DNA of 64,000 bases from Shewanella sp. OMA3-2 (GTDB taxonomy: Bacteria > Pseudomonadota > Gammaproteobacteria > Enterobacterales > Shewanellaceae). Every line of letters begins with the position of its first letter. The first letter of the stretch is position 1. A program made the position numbers and the translations under genes. This document shows, one piece after another, positions 55,701 to 64,000 of the stretch. The stretch covers positions 2,988,001-3,052,000 of the forward strand of contig NZ_CP090974.1 of the NCBI RefSeq assembly GCF_021513195.1. The letters are read 5' to 3'. The notes under the pieces are model-generated. The model saw nothing but the letters and a program-made list of their open reading frames with translations. It was not told the DNA's origin and did not search any database.

Positions 55701-56182
55701 TGGGTTTGATAAAAGTTTACGAGGTCGTTAACTTGGTTTTGGTTACCTTTTAATAACGCTTTACCTATATCGCCTTCTTTGGCACCCGATAAGACTAAGA
55801 TCCCTTTGTTATAGGTTACAAGCCAGGCTTGGTCGATAACAACGCGACCGTCGACTTGGCCGCGAAGATAAGCTTCACTGATTATCTGGGTTAAATTTTG
55901 GTAACCGTCGTTATCCATTGCAAGAATGGTTAGTGCACATAATTCTTTTTCAAAACCAGGCACACGCATCCAAAAGTCAGCACCCACAATTGGTTTAATA
56001 CCCACGGCATGTGCACCGCCATAAAACTTCACTAAACCACAAAAGTTGTTTTGATCTGTCAATGCGATTGCGGCCATTCCCTGCGCTTCTGCTGCCGCTA
56101 AGATAGGTTTAACTTTAGCCACACCATCTGTCATGGAATAGTCACTGTGAACGCGCAAATGCACAAAACGAGGATCGGACAT
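52706..56182 (-). CDS. dnaE: DNA polymerase III subunit alpha
   Basis: 1158-aa replicative polymerase, normal length for DnaE1. The N-terminal PHP domain begins [15 protein letters not shown]. Catalytic aspartates are in [17 protein letters not shown] near residue 400 and [13 protein letters not shown] near 555; [16 protein letters not shown] lies near 360. [20 protein letters not shown] (about 755) ends the fingers. Helix-hairpin-helix and OB-fold ([20 protein letters not shown]) follow. It is directly upstream of tilS and 309 bp downstream of rnhB. Confidence 0.97.
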   Translation of the reverse strand: MSDPRFVHLRVHSDYSMTDGVAKVKPILAAAEAQGMAAIALTDQNNFCGLVKFYGGAHAVGIKPIVGADFWMRVPGFEKELCALTILAMDNDGYQNLTQIISEAYLRGQVDGRVVIDQAWLVTYNKGILVLSGAKEGDIGKALLKGNQNQVNDLVNFYQTHFSDRYFLELIRTDRPDEERYLHMAVDLAAQTGIPVVATNQVVFLKADDFEAHEIRVAIHDGYTLVDPRRPKTYSNSQYLRSEDEMCELFKDIPSAITNTVEIAKRCNVTIRLYEYFLPNFPTGDLSIEDFLVDVSVKGLEERLEFLFPDPTVRAQRRPEYDERLQIELKVINQMGFPGYFLIVMEFIQWGKDQGIPVGPGRGSGAGSLVAYALKITDLDPLEYDLLFERFLNPERVSMPDFDVDFCMDRRDEVIDHVAELYGREAVSQIITFGTMAAKAVVRDVGRVLGHPYGFVERLTKMIPAEPGMTLAKAFEVEPALSEAYAADEDVKELIDMCRRLEGVTRNAGKHAGGVVIAPTRITDFAPLYCDAEGLNPVTQFDKNDVETAGLVKFDFLGLRTLTIIDWALQMINPRLAKQGKEPVRIEAIPLADPACFKLLQRYETTAVFQLESRGMKDLIKRLQPDCFEDMIALVALFRPGPLQSGMVDNFIERKHGREAVSYPDAEYQHESLKELLSPTYGIILYQEQVMQIAQVLSGYTLGGADMLRRAMGKKKPEEMAKQRGTFKEGAINNGVDGDLSMKIFDLVEKFAGYGFNKSHSAAYALVSYQTLWLKTHYPAQFMAAVMSADMDNTDKIVTLVDECERMGLPLIPPDVNKGQFKFTVDDDLNIVYGIGAIKGVGEGPVDSILEARKDGPFIDLFDFCARIDLKKLNKRVIEKLICAGALDNLGPHRASMMATLPEAIRAAAQHAKAQEIGQHDMFGLLNDEPDDNKQNFVECTPWPDKIWLEGERDTLGLYLTGHPINQYLAELKQYTSGRLKDIHPTERGKTVKVAGLVVATRVMITKRGSKMGLVTLDDKSARLEVMLFTEPFEKFGHLLEKDRILICEGDVSYDDFAGGNRMNGRNIIEIGEARSHFAKAVELNIHADMLSPEWLTHFQQILMPWKAGAVPVVINYTKDAAAGRLVLGDEWRVNPSDDLMLALETLMGSSNVKIVFN

Positions 56183-56491
56183 AAATAAAATTCTTATTTT
56201 TCGAAGCTAAAAAAGATGCCAATAATGTGGTTGAAACTATCAATAACACTAGCAAACATTCACATTACAGCCAATGCTTATTAAAAGTGGAATTATCGAA
56301 ATCAACACCTTGAAATAGAAACCGCTAAGGTTAACAAATGGCTTGACGCTTGAGTGATGTAAAGCGAGTTTAATTAGACCCTATCACATCAAACACTATG
56401 ATACTCATGCAACACTATTGGTTTTAAAAGTAAGCGCAATTAAAGCGAGATCCCATAAAATCTTTACATTTAAAACATCAATATCTCGGGA
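56183..56491. other. intergenic region between rnhB and dnaE
   Basis: 309 AT-rich bases. No hairpin terminator with a T run and no ORF were seen. It is the expected place of a dnaE promoter. Confidence 0.5.
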
Positions 56492-57127
56492 TTATTTTGC
56501 CGCGTTTGCTAAACATTCAGCAACCGGTTTAAAGCTTTTTCTATGTTCATCGATCACACCAAACTGTGCAAGCGCTTCAAAATGTGCTTTGGTAGGATAA
56601 CCCTTATGTTTAGCAAAACCATAATGCGGATACAGGGCATCAAGATCATCCATTTCTTTATCACGGGTCACTTTAGCAATAATTGATGCAGCACTGATTG
56701 AAGCCACTAAACCATCCCCTTTAATAATCGCATGGGCTGAAATACCAAAATCAGGCACGCGGTTACCATCCACTAATACCCGTTCAGGCAAAATGGTCAA
56801 CCCCGCCACAGCACGCTGCATGGCTAACATAGTCGCTTGTAAAATATTAATTTGATCAATTTCAGTAGGGCTTGCTCGGCCAACACTGACAGCTAACGCA
56901 TTGGCCATAATATCTTGATATAACGCATTGCGACGTTTTTCTGTCAACTTTTTAGAATCATTCAACCCGATTATCGGTTTAGTTGGATCTAAAATCACTG
57001 CGGCTGTAACCACATCACCCACTAAAGGGCCACGGCCAACTTCATCAACACCGGCGACAATACCTTCAGAAATCATCGCCACTTGTTCTGGGGTGATCTG
57101 TTTTATCACTTGCGGTAATGTCGACAT
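56492..57127 (-). CDS. rnhB: ribonuclease HII
   Basis: 211-aa RNase H type 2, which removes ribonucleotides from DNA. Catalytic acidic residues lie in [19 protein letters not shown] (Asp and Glu near residues 27-28), in VLVDGNRVP and in [15 protein letters not shown]. The central [13 protein letters not shown] is the family hallmark. Length is normal. It follows lpxB by 32 nt. Confidence 0.96.
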   Translation of the reverse strand: MSTLPQVIKQITPEQVAMISEGIVAGVDEVGRGPLVGDVVTAAVILDPTKPIIGLNDSKKLTEKRRNALYQDIMANALAVSVGRASPTEIDQINILQATMLAMQRAVAGLTILPERVLVDGNRVPDFGISAHAIIKGDGLVASISAASIIAKVTRDKEMDDLDALYPHYGFAKHKGYPTKAHFEALAQFGVIDEHRKSFKPVAECLANAAK

Positions 57128-57159
57128 ATAAGCTTATCCTAGGTGTGAGCATCAGCCAA

Positions 57160-58307
57160 TTAATGTGCTGGCAATAATGCCACGACAGCATCGGCAGCAC
57201 GCTCGCTGGCATTACATTTAAGTAATAAATGTAACTGTTCAAATTTTGCATTAAGTGGTGCGAAATCTTGATTCAGTTGTTTCATCAGTGCATCTGCAAT
57301 TAACTCTGGCTGGCAATTAGCTTGCATTAATTCAGGCACGATTGTTTCGTTAGCTAATAAATTAGGCAGCGAATAGTTTTTGATTTTCATCATACGAATA
57401 GCAATGGCATACGTAATAGGGCTAACGCGGTAAGACACCACCATAGGGCGTTTGACCAACATAGCTTCTAATGTGGCTGTACCTGATGCTAATAAAATGC
57501 AATCAGCGGCGGCCATCACTTCCCGAGATTGCCCTTCGATAAGTTCAACCTCTAAATCTGGCGCATGTGCCACCAAGGCATCCAGAAACTGTTGCCGACG
57601 CGCTTCATTAACTAATGGAGTAACAAACTTTATATCGGGAAAATGTTGTTTAACTAACATTGCTGCTTTAACAAATGGCTCGGCAAGTAACTTTAGCTCA
57701 CCACCGCGAGAACCGGTAAAATCGCCAAGTATTCAGCATCAGGATCTAAGTTAAGCAGTTTACGCGCTAGCGCTTTATCGCTTTTAAGCGGTATGTCATC
57801 CGCTAAAGTATGACCAACAAATGTACAAGGAACATTATGTTCATCATAAAAGGCTTTTTCAAATGGCAGTAAAGACAACACCATATTAGTGGCTTTGGCT
57901 ATTCTAAAAATCCGCTTAGGACGCCATGCCCATACAGAAGGGCTGACATAATGAACCGTTTTGATACCTTGTTTTTTAAGCTTAAGCTCAAGGCCAATAT
58001 TAAAATCAGGCGCGTCAATACCAATAAAACAATCAGGTTTAATGGCAGTGATTTTATCTATCAAAGTGGCACGCACTTTCAATAGACGTGGCAAACGCGA
58101 TAGCACTTCAACAATGCCCATCACCGCCAACTCTTCAATCGAAAACCAAGACTGGAAGCCTAATTTTTCCATACGAGGCCCACCAATACCCACAAACTGT
58201 GCATCTGGATAGCGTAGCTGTAAGGATTTGATTAAACCAGCACCTAGAATATCGCCGGAGATTTCTCCGGCGACCATGGCAAATATACGGGGGGTTGAGT
58301 CGCTCAT
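57160..58307 (-). pseudogene. lpxB: lipid-A-disaccharide synthase, frameshifted (probable sequence error)
   Basis: Glycosyltransferase that joins UDP-2,3-diacylglucosamine and lipid X in lipid A synthesis. The N-terminal part has [38 protein letters not shown] and [16 protein letters not shown]. The frame breaks at 57713-57714, where the minus strand reads ATTTTACCGGTTCTCGC. One added G gives [19 protein letters not shown], the universally conserved PGSR motif, and continues through [12 protein letters not shown] and [17 protein letters not shown] to the stop. The restored length is 382 aa, as in E. coli. The enzyme is essential in nearly all Gram-negatives, so the break is likely an assembly error. 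Confidence 0.93.
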
Positions 58308-58315
58308 TAGATCAC

Positions 58316-59086
58316 TTAACGAATAATGCCACGGGAAGAGTGAGTAATAAAATCAACCATGGCTTGAACATGGGGGTCATTCTCAGCGTCAGGTTGTATT
58401 TCAGCTAATGCTTCTTCAAGGGTCAAGTTTTTACGGTATAGGGCTTTGTAAGTTCGACGTATAGCATGTTGTGTTTCTTTGCTAAAACCACGACGCTTTA
58501 AGCCTTCAACATTTAATCCACGCGGAATAGCTGGACTACCAGCGGCCATCACAAAAGGTGGCACATCTTGAAAAATGGTTGATGAACCAGCAGTAAATGC
58601 ATGAGCACCAATATGAACAAATTGATGCACACCGGTCATGCCACCTAAAATAACATGGTCATGTACATGGACATGGCCTGCAATAGAGGCGTTGTTAGCC
58701 ATAATCACATGATTACCGACCACACAGTCATGTGCCACATGCACATAAGCCATTAACAAGTTATGTGACCCAATGCGTGTTTCGCTATTATCTTGCACAG
58801 TACCACGATGGATGGTAACAGATTCACGGATAATATTATTATCACCCATAATTAAACGAGTCGGTTCGCCTGCATATTTTTTATCTTGGCATTCTTCACC
58901 TACTGAGGCGAATTGAAAGATACGGTTGCCTTTACCGATAACGGAAGGGCCTTTGATAACAACATGCGAACTAATCCAAGTATCATCGCCGATTTCTACA
59001 TCAGCACCGATATAACTCCACGGTCCAATGGTGACATTGTTACCGATTTTGGCGCTTGGATGAACGAAAGCTAATTTATCTATCAC
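58316..59086 (-). CDS. lpxA: acyl-ACP--UDP-N-acetylglucosamine O-acyltransferase
   Basis: 256-aa left-handed beta-helix enzyme, first step of lipid A synthesis. Hexapeptide repeats ([23 protein letters not shown]) run through the first two thirds. The catalytic His lies in [17 protein letters not shown] (about 122-127), and the helical C-terminal end has [19 protein letters not shown]. The GTG start gives [15 protein letters not shown], aligned with known LpxA. It overlaps the fabZ stop (GTGA), giving translational coupling. The 8 extra upstream codons to 59110 are not family sequence. Confidence 0.95.
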   Translation of the reverse strand: MIDKLAFVHPSAKIGNNVTIGPWSYIGADVEIGDDTWISSHVVIKGPSVIGKGNRIFQFASVGEECQDKKYAGEPTRLIMGDNNIIRESVTIHRGTVQDNSETRIGSHNLLMAYVHVAHDCVVGNHVIMANNASIAGHVHVHDHVILGGMTGVHQFVHIGAHAFTAGSSTIFQDVPPFVMAAGSPAIPRGLNVEGLKRRGFSKETQHAIRRTYKALYRKNLTLEEALAEIQPDAENDPHVQAMVDFITHSSRGIIR

Positions 59087-59544
59087 GTTTGAATCTCTCT
59101 TCGGGCACACATAATTTCAGCTGAACACACCACGACTCCATCAACGCGTGCTTCGCCTTCAAATACACCAATTCCACGGCGCTCTTTAATCATCTTCACA
59201 TGGAAATGAATTTGATCACCTGGTTCAACAACGCGCTTAAAACGCGCTTTATCTATACCTGCAAAATAATATAAGACATTAGGCGATGGCTCCATGCTCA
59301 TCGTTTTAAATGCTAATAGGCCTGTGGCCTGAGCCATAGCCTCTAATATCAACACACCTGGCATAACAGGCGCTACAGGGAAATGACCTTGAAAAAATGG
59401 CTCATTAATCGTCACGTTTTTTATCGCGTGCAAATGATCGCCAACGGCGTAATCTAACACCCGGTCAATTAATAAGAATGGATATCTATGGGGAAGATAC
59501 TTAAGAATTTCTTTAATATCCATTGTATTTAATTCGTTCGACAC
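59083..59544 (-). CDS. fabZ: 3-hydroxyacyl-ACP dehydratase FabZ
   Basis: 153-aa hot-dog-fold dehydratase of fatty-acid elongation. It contains [22 protein letters not shown], the catalytic His/Glu helix in [20 protein letters not shown] and the strand [13 protein letters not shown]. The GTG at 59544 has AAGGAA 6 nt upstream and matches the Shewanella FabZ N-terminus ([13 protein letters not shown]). A 32-residue longer reading from 59640 overlaps lpxD and is rejected. Confidence 0.94.
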   Translation of the reverse strand: MSNELNTMDIKEILKYLPHRYPFLLIDRVLDYAVGDHLHAIKNVTINEPFFQGHFPVAPVMPGVLILEAMAQATGLLAFKTMSMEPSPNVLYYFAGIDKARFKRVVEPGDQIHFHVKMIKERRGIGVFEGEARVDGVVVCSAEIMCARREIQT

Positions 59545-59587
59545 TCTTGTTTCCTTAACAGGTTCAATGAGAGGTTTAGTATGACAG

Positions 59588-60610
59588 TTAATCTTGTTTT
59601 TGCGTATTCTCAAGGTGTTTAACGCGAGAGAATAATTCATCTAATTGGCGGAAGCGCACAGTATTACGACGCCATAACTTATTATCCATTGCTATGGTGG
59701 CAGAAGAATATACACCTTTATCACGAATAACACTGGTCACATTAGTGCCACCAGAAATGTGTACGCCATCGGCAATACTGATATGGCCAGAAACACCACA
59801 ACCACCACCAATTATACAATATTTACCAATCGTCGCACTGCCTGCAATGATAGTTCCACCGGCTATTGCGGTATTTTGACCAATAATCACGTTATGGGCG
59901 ATTTGAACTTGGTTATCTATTATGACACCGTCGTGAATTTCAGTATGGGATAACGCCCCTCGGTCAATACTGGTTGATGCACCAATTTCAACGCGATTAC
60001 CTATTCTAACGCCCCCTGTTTGCGGGATTTTTATCCAATTACCTTTCTCATTGGCATAACCAAAACCATCCGAGCCGATAACCGTTGCCGAATGGATAGT
60101 ACAATCTGTACCGATATGGACATTATGGTATAAGGTCACATTAGCCCATAAACAGCTATTTTTCCCAATAATACTAGACTCGCCAACCACAGAGCCTGGC
60201 CCTATTTGCACATTATCGCTTAAGATGACATTGGCGCCAATAACTGCATTTGCACCAATTGAGACGTTCTCACCGAGTTGAGCACTGCCCTCTATTTGCG
60301 CACTTGGATGAATACCAATAGCCGCTTTAGGCGAGGTATCAAGCAATTGCGCCACACGAGCAAAACCGACATAAGGGTCAGCAACTATAATTGCTGTCCC
60401 TTTATAATCTGCTGCATCTTTTTCAGTAAGCAATACCGCGCTCGCTTGAGTTGCCTCAAGTTGAGCGCGATACTTACTGTTGGCTAGAAAAGATAATTGA
60501 CCTTCAATTGCATCTTCTAAAGTGGCAACGCTGGTCACAAGTTGAGTATCATCACCTCTAATCGTGGCATTAAGCAGTTGGCCAATTTCTTTTAAAGTCA
60601 CTTGTTGCAT
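59588..60610 (-). CDS. lpxD: UDP-3-O-(3-hydroxymyristoyl)glucosamine N-acyltransferase
   Basis: 340-aa trimeric acyltransferase, third step of lipid A synthesis. The N-terminal uridine-binding domain ([28 protein letters not shown]) is followed by hexapeptide repeats ([20 protein letters not shown]). The catalytic His is in [17 protein letters not shown] (about residue 240), and a C-terminal helix follows ([16 protein letters not shown]). Length as in E. coli (341). Confidence 0.96.
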   Translation of the reverse strand: MQQVTLKEIGQLLNATIRGDDTQLVTSVATLEDAIEGQLSFLANSKYRAQLEATQASAVLLTEKDAADYKGTAIIVADPYVGFARVAQLLDTSPKAAIGIHPSAQIEGSAQLGENVSIGANAVIGANVILSDNVQIGPGSVVGESSIIGKNSCLWANVTLYHNVHIGTDCTIHSATVIGSDGFGYANEKGNWIKIPQTGGVRIGNRVEIGASTSIDRGALSHTEIHDGVIIDNQVQIAHNVIIGQNTAIAGGTIIAGSATIGKYCIIGGGCGVSGHISIADGVHISGGTNVTSVIRDKGVYSSATIAMDNKLWRRNTVRFRQLDELFSRVKHLENTQKQD

Positions 60611-60635
60611 AGTGTTTATCGCCTTAAATTCGGGC

Positions 60636-61142
60636 TTATTTACCTTTACTTAATGCTTCAACCACTTTAGCGCTAATATCAGCGTCTGGCTTAACAAAAA
60701 TTACTGCACCGCGTTGTAATACCATGTCATATTTTTCTTTCTCAGCAATGGTATTAATCGCTTTTTGAACTTGTACTAGCAGTTTGTTTTGCTCTTCACC
60801 TTGACGACGACGCATGTCTTCATCAAGAGCCTTACCTTTTAGTTGAAACTCAGACTTTAGCGATTCCATTTTACGAACCATTTCTGTCTTTTGAGTCTCA
60901 CTCATTAACGCACCATCACGTTGCTGCTTTTCAACCAATGAACGCATTTCTTCCTGCATTTTTTGGACTTGAGCAACACGATCACCAAACTCAGCTTTTA
61001 ATGATTTTGAGATTTGTTCACGTTGTGGCAATTGTTCAAATACTTCGCCCATATCGACTACTGCAATGTTTTCAGCATGTGCCATTATTGGTGCAGCTAA
61101 AAAAGCTAATGTAACTAATGCGCGATTTACCATCTTTTTCAA
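60636..61142 (-). CDS. skp: periplasmic chaperone Skp/OmpH
   Basis: 168-aa periplasmic chaperone for outer-membrane proteins. The signal peptide MKKMVNRALVTLAFLAAPIMAHA is followed by ENIAVVDMGEVFEQLPQRE, two long charged helices forming the trimeric prongs (KMQEEMRSLVEKQQRDG; MESLKSEFQLKGKALDEDM), and a C-terminal return strand (YDMVLQRGAVIFVKPDADIS). It lies between bamA and lpxD, the conserved order. Confidence 0.95.
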   Translation of the reverse strand: MKKMVNRALVTLAFLAAPIMAHAENIAVVDMGEVFEQLPQREQISKSLKAEFGDRVAQVQKMQEEMRSLVEKQQRDGALMSETQKTEMVRKMESLKSEFQLKGKALDEDMRRRQGEEQNKLLVQVQKAINTIAEKEKYDMVLQRGAVIFVKPDADISAKVVEALSKGK

Positions 61143-61197
61143 AGTAGACTCCTTGTTAATAATACTTGTTCAGCAAAGCCTGCTGAGTTTATTTGTT

Positions 61198-63681
61198 TTA
61201 GAACGTTTTGCCAATATTGAACGAGAAAATCTCTGTTTCATCATCTTCATATTCTTTAAGCGGCCACGCCAAGCTAAAGACCATTGGGCCCATAGGAGAC
61301 AACCATTGCACACTCATGCCCCATGAAGCACGAAGACGCGCAGGATCACTATAATCTTCAAGCTTATTAAATTCTTCTGATGGAAGATTTCGATAAGAAT
61401 CATAGTCAAACTCAGTATCCCACACGTTACCAGCATCAACAAAGAAACTGGTACGAACAGAATTGGTATAAGCTTCATCTAAGAATGGCGTTGGAACAAT
61501 TAGCTCCATACTTGCTGTTGCAATGGCATTACCACCAATTGAGCGACCTTGGCTAACCTGAATTTGATTAGGATCACCAGGTAAGCTACAGCCATCTCCT
61601 GAAGAATCAGGGGCACAAGGCTCACTACCACGCACTAAGTAGAATGATCTAGGACCAACCGAGTTCGATTTAAAGCCGCGTAATGAGCTACTACCACCTG
61701 AGTAATAGTTTTCCCAAAATGGCAGGATTTGATCGTTATCATTATATTGACCATAACCGTTGGCATAGCCCAAACGTGCTCGGGTCAAAAATACAAAACT
61801 GTGTGTGCGTGTTAATGGGAAATAAAAGTTGGTATCAAGATCCGCTTTAAAATATTGTAGATCAGATCCTGGTATTGTCGTTTTACCGTTTAAGCGCTGT
61901 GACGAACCATCTGTTGGGAAGGTACCGCGGTTTAATGTACTTCTATACCAACCACCATTGAGCTCAAAATTATCAAAAGATAGGTCAGAATTAGGATCTT
62001 CACTGTCACGATACACATTATAAAAACGCAGCGCTTGTTCGTAGGCGGAGATTTCAGAAATGGCATTATGACGATAACCAATCCCCCCATTTAAGCGGTT
62101 ATATTCATTAATCGGAAAACCAGAGTTTAATGCCACACCATAAGAGTTATTCTTGTAGCGCTCTAAGTTAGCTTCATTGGCATCAAACTCACTCCAGTAA
62201 ACACTGCCGCCTAAGCTAACACCATCTTTAGTAAAATAAGGGTCAGTAAAGGAAAGGTTTGCACTTTTTGAATATTTGTTAGTATTGATACTTACACCGG
62301 CTTGATTGCCTGTGCCAAGGAAGTTATTTTGTTCCACACCAAACTGTAAACTTACACCAGACTCGGTGCCATAACCGACACCCGCATTAAACGAGCCTGA
62401 TGGCTGCTCTTTAACCGACACAGCAACATCCACTAAGTCATCACTGCCTGGCACTTGTATTGTTTCAGTATCAACGGTCTCAAAATAGCCTAAACGGTTT
62501 AAACGCGCTTTGGACTGCTCAATTTGAGCAGAATTCAACCACGCACCTTCCATTTGGCGTAATTCACGGCGCATGACTTCATCTTTCGTCACTGTGTTAC
62601 CCGTGAAGTTAATTGCGCGAACATAGACACGTTTACCCGGTTTAATATTGACGTTTAAAGCAACTTCTTTGTTTTCATCATCAATTTCTGGGTAGACTTT
62701 AACTTCAGGGTAAGCATAACCAAAACGGCCAAGATACTTACTGTACATTTCTTCGGTGTAAGTGACATCTGCGCCATTGTACATACTGCCAGCTTTAAGT
62801 GGCAATATAGCTTTCAGTAACGCTTCACGGCCCATTAAATCACCGGTTAAATTAACGTCTTTAATCTTGTACTTTTCGCCTTCATTGACGTTAATCGTAA
62901 TATATAATCCTTTACGATCTGGGGTCATAGCAACTTGTGTAGAGGTCACATCAAAACGAATATAACCTTGGTTGTGGTAATAGGTTTTAATCGTCTCTAA
63001 GTCAGCTTGTAACTTTTGTTTTTGATAGCGACGCTCACCAAATAAATCCCACCATGCAACAAAGTCTTTCAACTCAAGCATGCTAATTAATTCAGAGTCA
63101 GTGAAAACCGTGTTACCGACCACGTTAATTTGACGAATTTCAGCCGCTAACCCCTCGGTAAAGTTAAACTGCAACTCCACTCGGTTACGCGGTAGATTGA
63201 TAATTTGAGCTTCTACTTTAGCGCCATACTTACCGACACCATAATAGAAATCTTGTAAACCTTTCTCTATGCCAGATAACATAGTGCGATCTAAAGATTC
63301 ACCAATTTTGACACCAGAACCATCAAGACTCTCTTGAAGCTGCTCATCTTTAATATCTTTGTTACCTTCAAACGTCACCGCACTAATCGTTGGGCGCTCT
63401 TTGACGGTAACGTACAACACGCCATTTTCATGACTGACATTGATGGTTTCGAAATTGGTCGAACCATATAAGCTTTTTATCGCCTGTTGTATTTTAACTC
63501 GATCAACTGTGTCACCGACTTTAACCGGTAAGTTTAATAATGCAGCTCCTAATGCTACACGCTGTAGACCTTCAACTTGAATGTCTGTGACTTCAAATGG
63601 TTGGAATGTATTTGCCCAACCGTTTCCCGCATAAGACGCACCGACGAATAACATCGAGGCAAAAATTTTATTCAATCTCAT
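61198..63681 (-). CDS. bamA: outer membrane protein assembly factor BamA
   Basis: 827-aa Omp85 protein, core of the beta-barrel assembly machine. A signal peptide (MRLNKIFASMLFVGASYA) precedes five POTRA domains (residues about 25-420; first QPFEVTDIQVEGLQRVALGA) and the C-terminal 16-strand barrel. The barrel has the family motifs SSSLRGFKSNSVGPR (VRGF-type motif in loop 6) and the final FSFNIGKTF with a terminal Phe. Length is close to E. coli BamA (810). First complete gene of the envelope block, 30 nt after rseP. Confidence 0.97.
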   Translation of the reverse strand: MRLNKIFASMLFVGASYAGNGWANTFQPFEVTDIQVEGLQRVALGAALLNLPVKVGDTVDRVKIQQAIKSLYGSTNFETINVSHENGVLYVTVKERPTISAVTFEGNKDIKDEQLQESLDGSGVKIGESLDRTMLSGIEKGLQDFYYGVGKYGAKVEAQIINLPRNRVELQFNFTEGLAAEIRQINVVGNTVFTDSELISMLELKDFVAWWDLFGERRYQKQKLQADLETIKTYYHNQGYIRFDVTSTQVAMTPDRKGLYITINVNEGEKYKIKDVNLTGDLMGREALLKAILPLKAGSMYNGADVTYTEEMYSKYLGRFGYAYPEVKVYPEIDDENKEVALNVNIKPGKRVYVRAINFTGNTVTKDEVMRRELRQMEGAWLNSAQIEQSKARLNRLGYFETVDTETIQVPGSDDLVDVAVSVKEQPSGSFNAGVGYGTESGVSLQFGVEQNNFLGTGNQAGVSINTNKYSKSANLSFTDPYFTKDGVSLGGSVYWSEFDANEANLERYKNNSYGVALNSGFPINEYNRLNGGIGYRHNAISEISAYEQALRFYNVYRDSEDPNSDLSFDNFELNGGWYRSTLNRGTFPTDGSSQRLNGKTTIPGSDLQYFKADLDTNFYFPLTRTHSFVFLTRARLGYANGYGQYNDNDQILPFWENYYSGGSSSLRGFKSNSVGPRSFYLVRGSEPCAPDSSGDGCSLPGDPNQIQVSQGRSIGGNAIATASMELIVPTPFLDEAYTNSVRTSFFVDAGNVWDTEFDYDSYRNLPSEEFNKLEDYSDPARLRASWGMSVQWLSPMGPMVFSLAWPLKEYEDDETEIFSFNIGKTF

Positions 63682-63711
63682 AGAGCACTTCTAATTATTT
63701 GTCTGTCCTGC

Positions 63712-64000
63712 TCAGAGTCGGGCAAAATCGTTGAAAAGCGCTACGCTCATCAACATTAGCAGCAAAGCTGCGCCGAACCTGAATCCAATTTCCTGCACCT
63801 TTTCAGGTACAGGCCTACCCGTAATCACTTCAATAAAGTAATACAGCAAGTGTCCACCATCTAGCACTGGTAGAGGCATTAAGTTAATGATGCCTAAGTT
63901 AACGCTAATTAGTGCGATAAACCCAAGAAAGTACACCAATCCATAATTTGCACTGGCTCCTGCACCCTGCGCAATAGAAATGGGACCACTTAAGTTTTTC
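63712..64000 (-). CDS. rseP: RIP metalloprotease RseP, C-terminal part (partial)
   Basis: Continues past the window end. The visible 95 residues ([20 protein letters not shown]...) show the C-terminal membrane region with the second conserved motif [21 protein letters not shown], whose Asp is a zinc ligand of site-2 proteases. The ending is ALFNDFARL, as in E. coli RseP. The protease cleaves RseA to activate the sigma-E envelope stress response. The N-terminal HExxH is outside the window. Confidence 0.95.
   Translation of the reverse strand, partial: KNLSGPISIAQGAGASANYGLVYFLGFIALISVNLGIINLMPLPVLDGGHLLYYFIEVITGRPVPEKVQEIGFRFGAALLLMLMSVALFNDFARL

Noticed and set aside
59545..59640. N-terminal 32-residue extension of FabZ
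   Set aside because: Overlaps lpxD and is not family sequence; the GTG at 59544 has AAGGAA and the conserved N-terminus.

Overview
The window looks like chromosomal DNA of a marine or cold-adapted Shewanella (Gammaproteobacteria). The evidence is an AT-rich base composition, gene products that read as Shewanella homologues, and gene order. The seven-gene valine/isoleucine degradation operon (thiolase, mmsA, acyl-CoA dehydrogenase, enoyl-CoA hydratase, HIBCH, mmsB, SDR) and the envelope block rseP-bamA-skp-lpxD-fabZ-lpxA-lpxB-rnhB-dnaE are in the order expected for that genus. No rRNA, tRNA or CRISPR array was seen.

Layout. 1-4.9 kb: apt, dnaX and ebfC, plus ybaN. 5-7.3 kb: an hvfA-hvfB-hvfC cluster, a copper-associated RiPP (bufferin/oxazolin type) with a precursor carrying eight EGKC motifs. 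7.6-25.5 kb: mixed housekeeping genes (dusC, a TraR/DksA protein, a LysE exporter, an S9 prolyl oligopeptidase, an S8 subtilase with two PPC domains, a GGDEF-EAL protein, ybiT, an M14 peptidase, a DMT transporter). 25.6-30.3 kb: an accessory segment bounded by a 160-bp direct repeat made of the 3' end and terminator of the SDR gene. It carries a HupE pair, a zinc-ribbon protein and a small integrase-less cassette array with a HEPN-like gene. 30.3-38.2 kb: the valine/isoleucine operon with a LiuR-like operator. 38.4-48.5 kb: a TPR-GGDEF protein, a MetJ-controlled lipoprotein-metA unit, a CPA2 antiporter, a second GGDEF gene, and a divergent RimK-type ligase and GNAT/C39 pair. 48.5-51.2 kb: a second accessory patch with a truncated group II intron inserted in an attC site, an integron cassette, the 3' end of another intron in the next attC, and inverted repeats. 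51.2-64 kb: tilS, dnaE, rnhB and the lipid A / outer-membrane assembly genes.

Five genes are interrupted by single-base frameshifts: hvfC, hvfB, a methyltransferase, a GGDEF gene and lpxB. In four of them adding one G to a G run restores the full-length protein. Because lpxB is normally essential, the simplest reading is a systematic G-run undercall in this assembly, so these genes may be intact in the organism.

The most interesting parts are the HvfABC cluster, the duplication-bounded segment at 25.6-30.3 kb with its HEPN cassette, and the stacked attC/group II intron structure at 48.7-50.4 kb.
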